From an uncultured Gemmiger sp. (GTDB lineage Bacteria; Bacillota; Clostridia; Oscillospirales; Ruminococcaceae), in NCBI GenBank assembly GCA_944382805.1, contig CALWNS010000199.1, positions 1-6,039 of the forward strand: 6,039 nt of DNA, read 5' to 3'. The position numbers were made by a program, and so were the translations under genes. Positions 4,726 to 6,039 of the stretch are shown in pieces (positions within the stretch are counted from its first letter, which is position 1; every line of letters begins with the position of its first letter). The notes under the pieces were generated by a model. It was not told the DNA's origin and did not search any database. It was given only the letters and a program-made list of their open reading frames with translations.

Positions 4726-5909
4726 AGCTGCTGCATTTGGCCGACCTGCACCTGGGCAAGCGGGTCAACGGCTTTGATATGCTGCCCGACCAGCGCCATG
4801 TTTTGCAGCAGGCGCTGGACGCCTGCGCCGCGCACGGCGTGCAGGCCGTGGCGCTGGCCGGCGATTTGTACGACACGCCGGTGCCCCCGGCCGGCGCGGT
4901 GTTGCTGCTGGACTGGTTTTTCAGCGAGCTGCACGCGCGGGGCGTGGCGGTGATGGCGGTGTCCGGCAACCACGACAGCGCCGAACGGCTGGACTACGCC
5001 GCCGGCCTGCTGGCCCGCCAGGGCGTGTACCTGGCCGGGCGGTTCACCGGCCGCGTGCCGGTGGCCGAACTGGCCGATGCGCACGGCCCCGTGGAATGCT
5101 GCCTGCTGCCGTTCGTGCGGGCGGCCACGGTGCGCCACTGCCTGCCGCAAGCCCCGGTGACCGACTACGATACCGCCGTGGCCGCCGCGCTGGCCACGCT
5201 GCCGCCGCGCCGCCCCGGCGTGCGCCGGGTGCTGGTGGCCCACCAGACCGTGCTGGCCGGCGCCGCCCTGCCGCAGTGCGCGGGCAGCGAGAGCATCGCC
5301 GCCGCGCTGGGGGCGCCGCAGGGGCCGGTGGTGGGCACGGTGGAGGCCGTGCGCGCCGAACGCTTTGCCGAAAACGGCGGCTTTGACTATGTGGCGCTGG
5401 GGCACATCCACCGCCCGCAGCCGGCGGGCGGGGCGCACATCCGCTACGCCGGCAGCCCGCTGTGCTACAGCCTGGACGAATGCCGCGCCGGCGCCGCGCC
5501 GCAAAAATACGCCCTGCTGGTGGAGCTGGACGCAAACGGCCTGGCCGGGGTGCAGCCGCTGCCGCTGCGCCCGCTGCACGCCATGCGCCGCCTGACCGGC
5601 CCGCTGGCCGCCCTGACCGACCCCGCGCGGGTGACCGACGCGCAGGACTATATCTGGGCCACCCTGACCGACGATACCCCCCAGCCGGACGCCATGGCCG
5701 TGCTGCGCGCCGCCTACCCCAACGCCATGCGGCTGGACTACGCCCCCCGCGCCGGCCGGGAAGCGGCGGCCCCCACGGCCGAAGCGCTGCGGCAAAAGAG
5801 CTTTACGGAACTGTTCGGTGAATTTTTTGAAGCAATGCAGGGCCGCGCGCTGACCGAAGCCGAGCGCGCCGCGCTGCAGGAGCTGCGCCGGGAGGTGGAC
5901 TGCCCATGA
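4722..5909 (+). CDS. sbcD: Exonuclease subunit SbcD (Mre11-type nuclease)
   Basis: This 395-residue protein is the metallophosphoesterase nuclease of the SbcCD complex, which with the ATPase SbcC opens hairpins and processes blocked DNA double-strand ends. The five phosphoesterase motifs are visible: ADLHLG with D8 and H10, GDLYD at 47-51, GNHD at 82-85, H174 in VAHQ, and GHIH at 227-230. A capping domain and the usual C-terminal SbcC-binding region follow ([23 protein letters not shown], written here only to mark the end: residues about 362-384). The length is close to the roughly 400 residues usual for SbcD. The ATG at 4722 is chosen because [13 protein letters not shown] is the canonical start. 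The frame is open upstream to 4482 but passes through the palindromic insertion and is not a genuine extension. Its TGA overlaps the sbcC ATG by 4 bases. Confidence 0.95.
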   Translation: MKLLHLADLHLGKRVNGFDMLPDQRHVLQQALDACAAHGVQAVALAGDLYDTPVPPAGAVLLLDWFFSELHARGVAVMAVSGNHDSAERLDYAAGLLARQGVYLAGRFTGRVPVAELADAHGPVECCLLPFVRAATVRHCLPQAPVTDYDTAVAAALATLPPRRPGVRRVLVAHQTVLAGAALPQCAGSESIAAALGAPQGPVVGTVEAVRAERFAENGGFDYVALGHIHRPQPAGGAHIRYAGSPLCYSLDECRAGAAPQKYALLVELDANGLAGVQPLPLRPLHAMRRLTGPLAALTDPARVTDAQDYIWATLTDDTPQPDAMAVLRAAYPNAMRLDYAPRAGREAAAPTAEALRQKSFTELFGEFFEAMQGRALTEAERAALQELRREVDCP

Positions 5910-6039
5910 AACCGCTGTGCCTGACGCTGTGCGCGTTCGGCCCCTATGCCGGGCGCTGCGAACTGGACCTGACCGCTTTTGGGCAAAGCGGGCTGTTTTT
6001 GATCAGCGGCGACACCGGCGCGGGCAAGACCGCGCTGTT
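5906..6039 (+). CDS. sbcC: Exonuclease subunit SbcC (Rad50-type SMC-like ATPase), 5' part only
   Basis: Only the first 44 codons are present; the gene runs off the right edge. The N-terminus [20 protein letters not shown] matches the start of SbcC, in which AFGPYAG is highly conserved. A Walker A loop, SGDTGAGKT, lies at residues 34-42. The full protein would be a long coiled-coil ATPase of roughly 1000 residues that works with SbcD. The ATG overlaps the sbcD stop as ATGA, with GGGAGGTGG (5890-5898) as ribosome-binding site, which indicates translational coupling of the two subunits. Nothing can be said about the rest of the gene. Confidence 0.93.
   Translation, partial: MKPLCLTLCAFGPYAGRCELDLTAFGQSGLFLISGDTGAGKTAL

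Noticed and set aside
3524..4969. Long open frame on the minus strand across four plus-strand genes
   Set aside because: It spans gene boundaries and the palindromic insertion, has no motifs, and opposes well-supported genes. It reflects high-GC codon bias.

Overview
The window looks like chromosomal DNA from a GC-rich gut-type Clostridia, most likely Oscillospiraceae of the Faecalibacterium/Gemmiger/Subdoligranulum kind. This is an inference from GC-rich, alanine-rich proteins in a Firmicutes-style gene set (a CpsC/CpsD/CpsB tyrosine-kinase module, a clostridial-type RNase Z, a NusG domain II lipoprotein-like membrane protein) and from GC-rich palindromic intergenic repeats. No RNA gene, CRISPR array or transposase gene was found.

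Layout: positions 1-278 carry no gene. They hold a small terminal-inverted-repeat element (16-125), two hairpins (144-198) and an intrinsic terminator pointing leftwards (221-255). Positions 279-2484 on the minus strand are a compact three-gene operon read as cpsC, cpsD, cpsB: a membrane activator/chain-length protein, a bacterial tyrosine kinase (BY-kinase) and a PHP-type phosphotyrosine phosphatase. The junctions overlap by 1 and 4 bases. The terminator follows directly and no glycosyltransferase is present, so this is a self-contained phosphorylation module with the same order as Bacillus subtilis tkmA-ptkA-ptpZ.

Positions 2485-2741 are a divergent intergenic region with a convincing extended -10 promoter for each direction. 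From 2742 to the right edge runs a plus-strand operon: rnz (tRNA 3' processing), a NusG domain II membrane-anchored protein, a GNAT acetyltransferase, sbcD and the start of sbcC (the nuclease and ATPase halves of the SbcCD DNA-end processing complex). sbcC is cut by the window edge.

The most interesting signal is between the GNAT gene and sbcD. A perfect 22-base direct repeat (4489-4510 and 4704-4725) flanks 193 bases that are almost entirely inverted repeats. The first copy is the 3' end of the GNAT gene and the second is the ribosome-binding region and start codon of sbcD. Removing one repeat copy plus the 193 bases restores an ATGA stop/start overlap, the same type of junction seen at rnz/NusG-II and sbcD/sbcC. 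The simplest reading is that a palindromic insertion with a long target duplication split a translationally coupled operon while preserving the ends of both genes.
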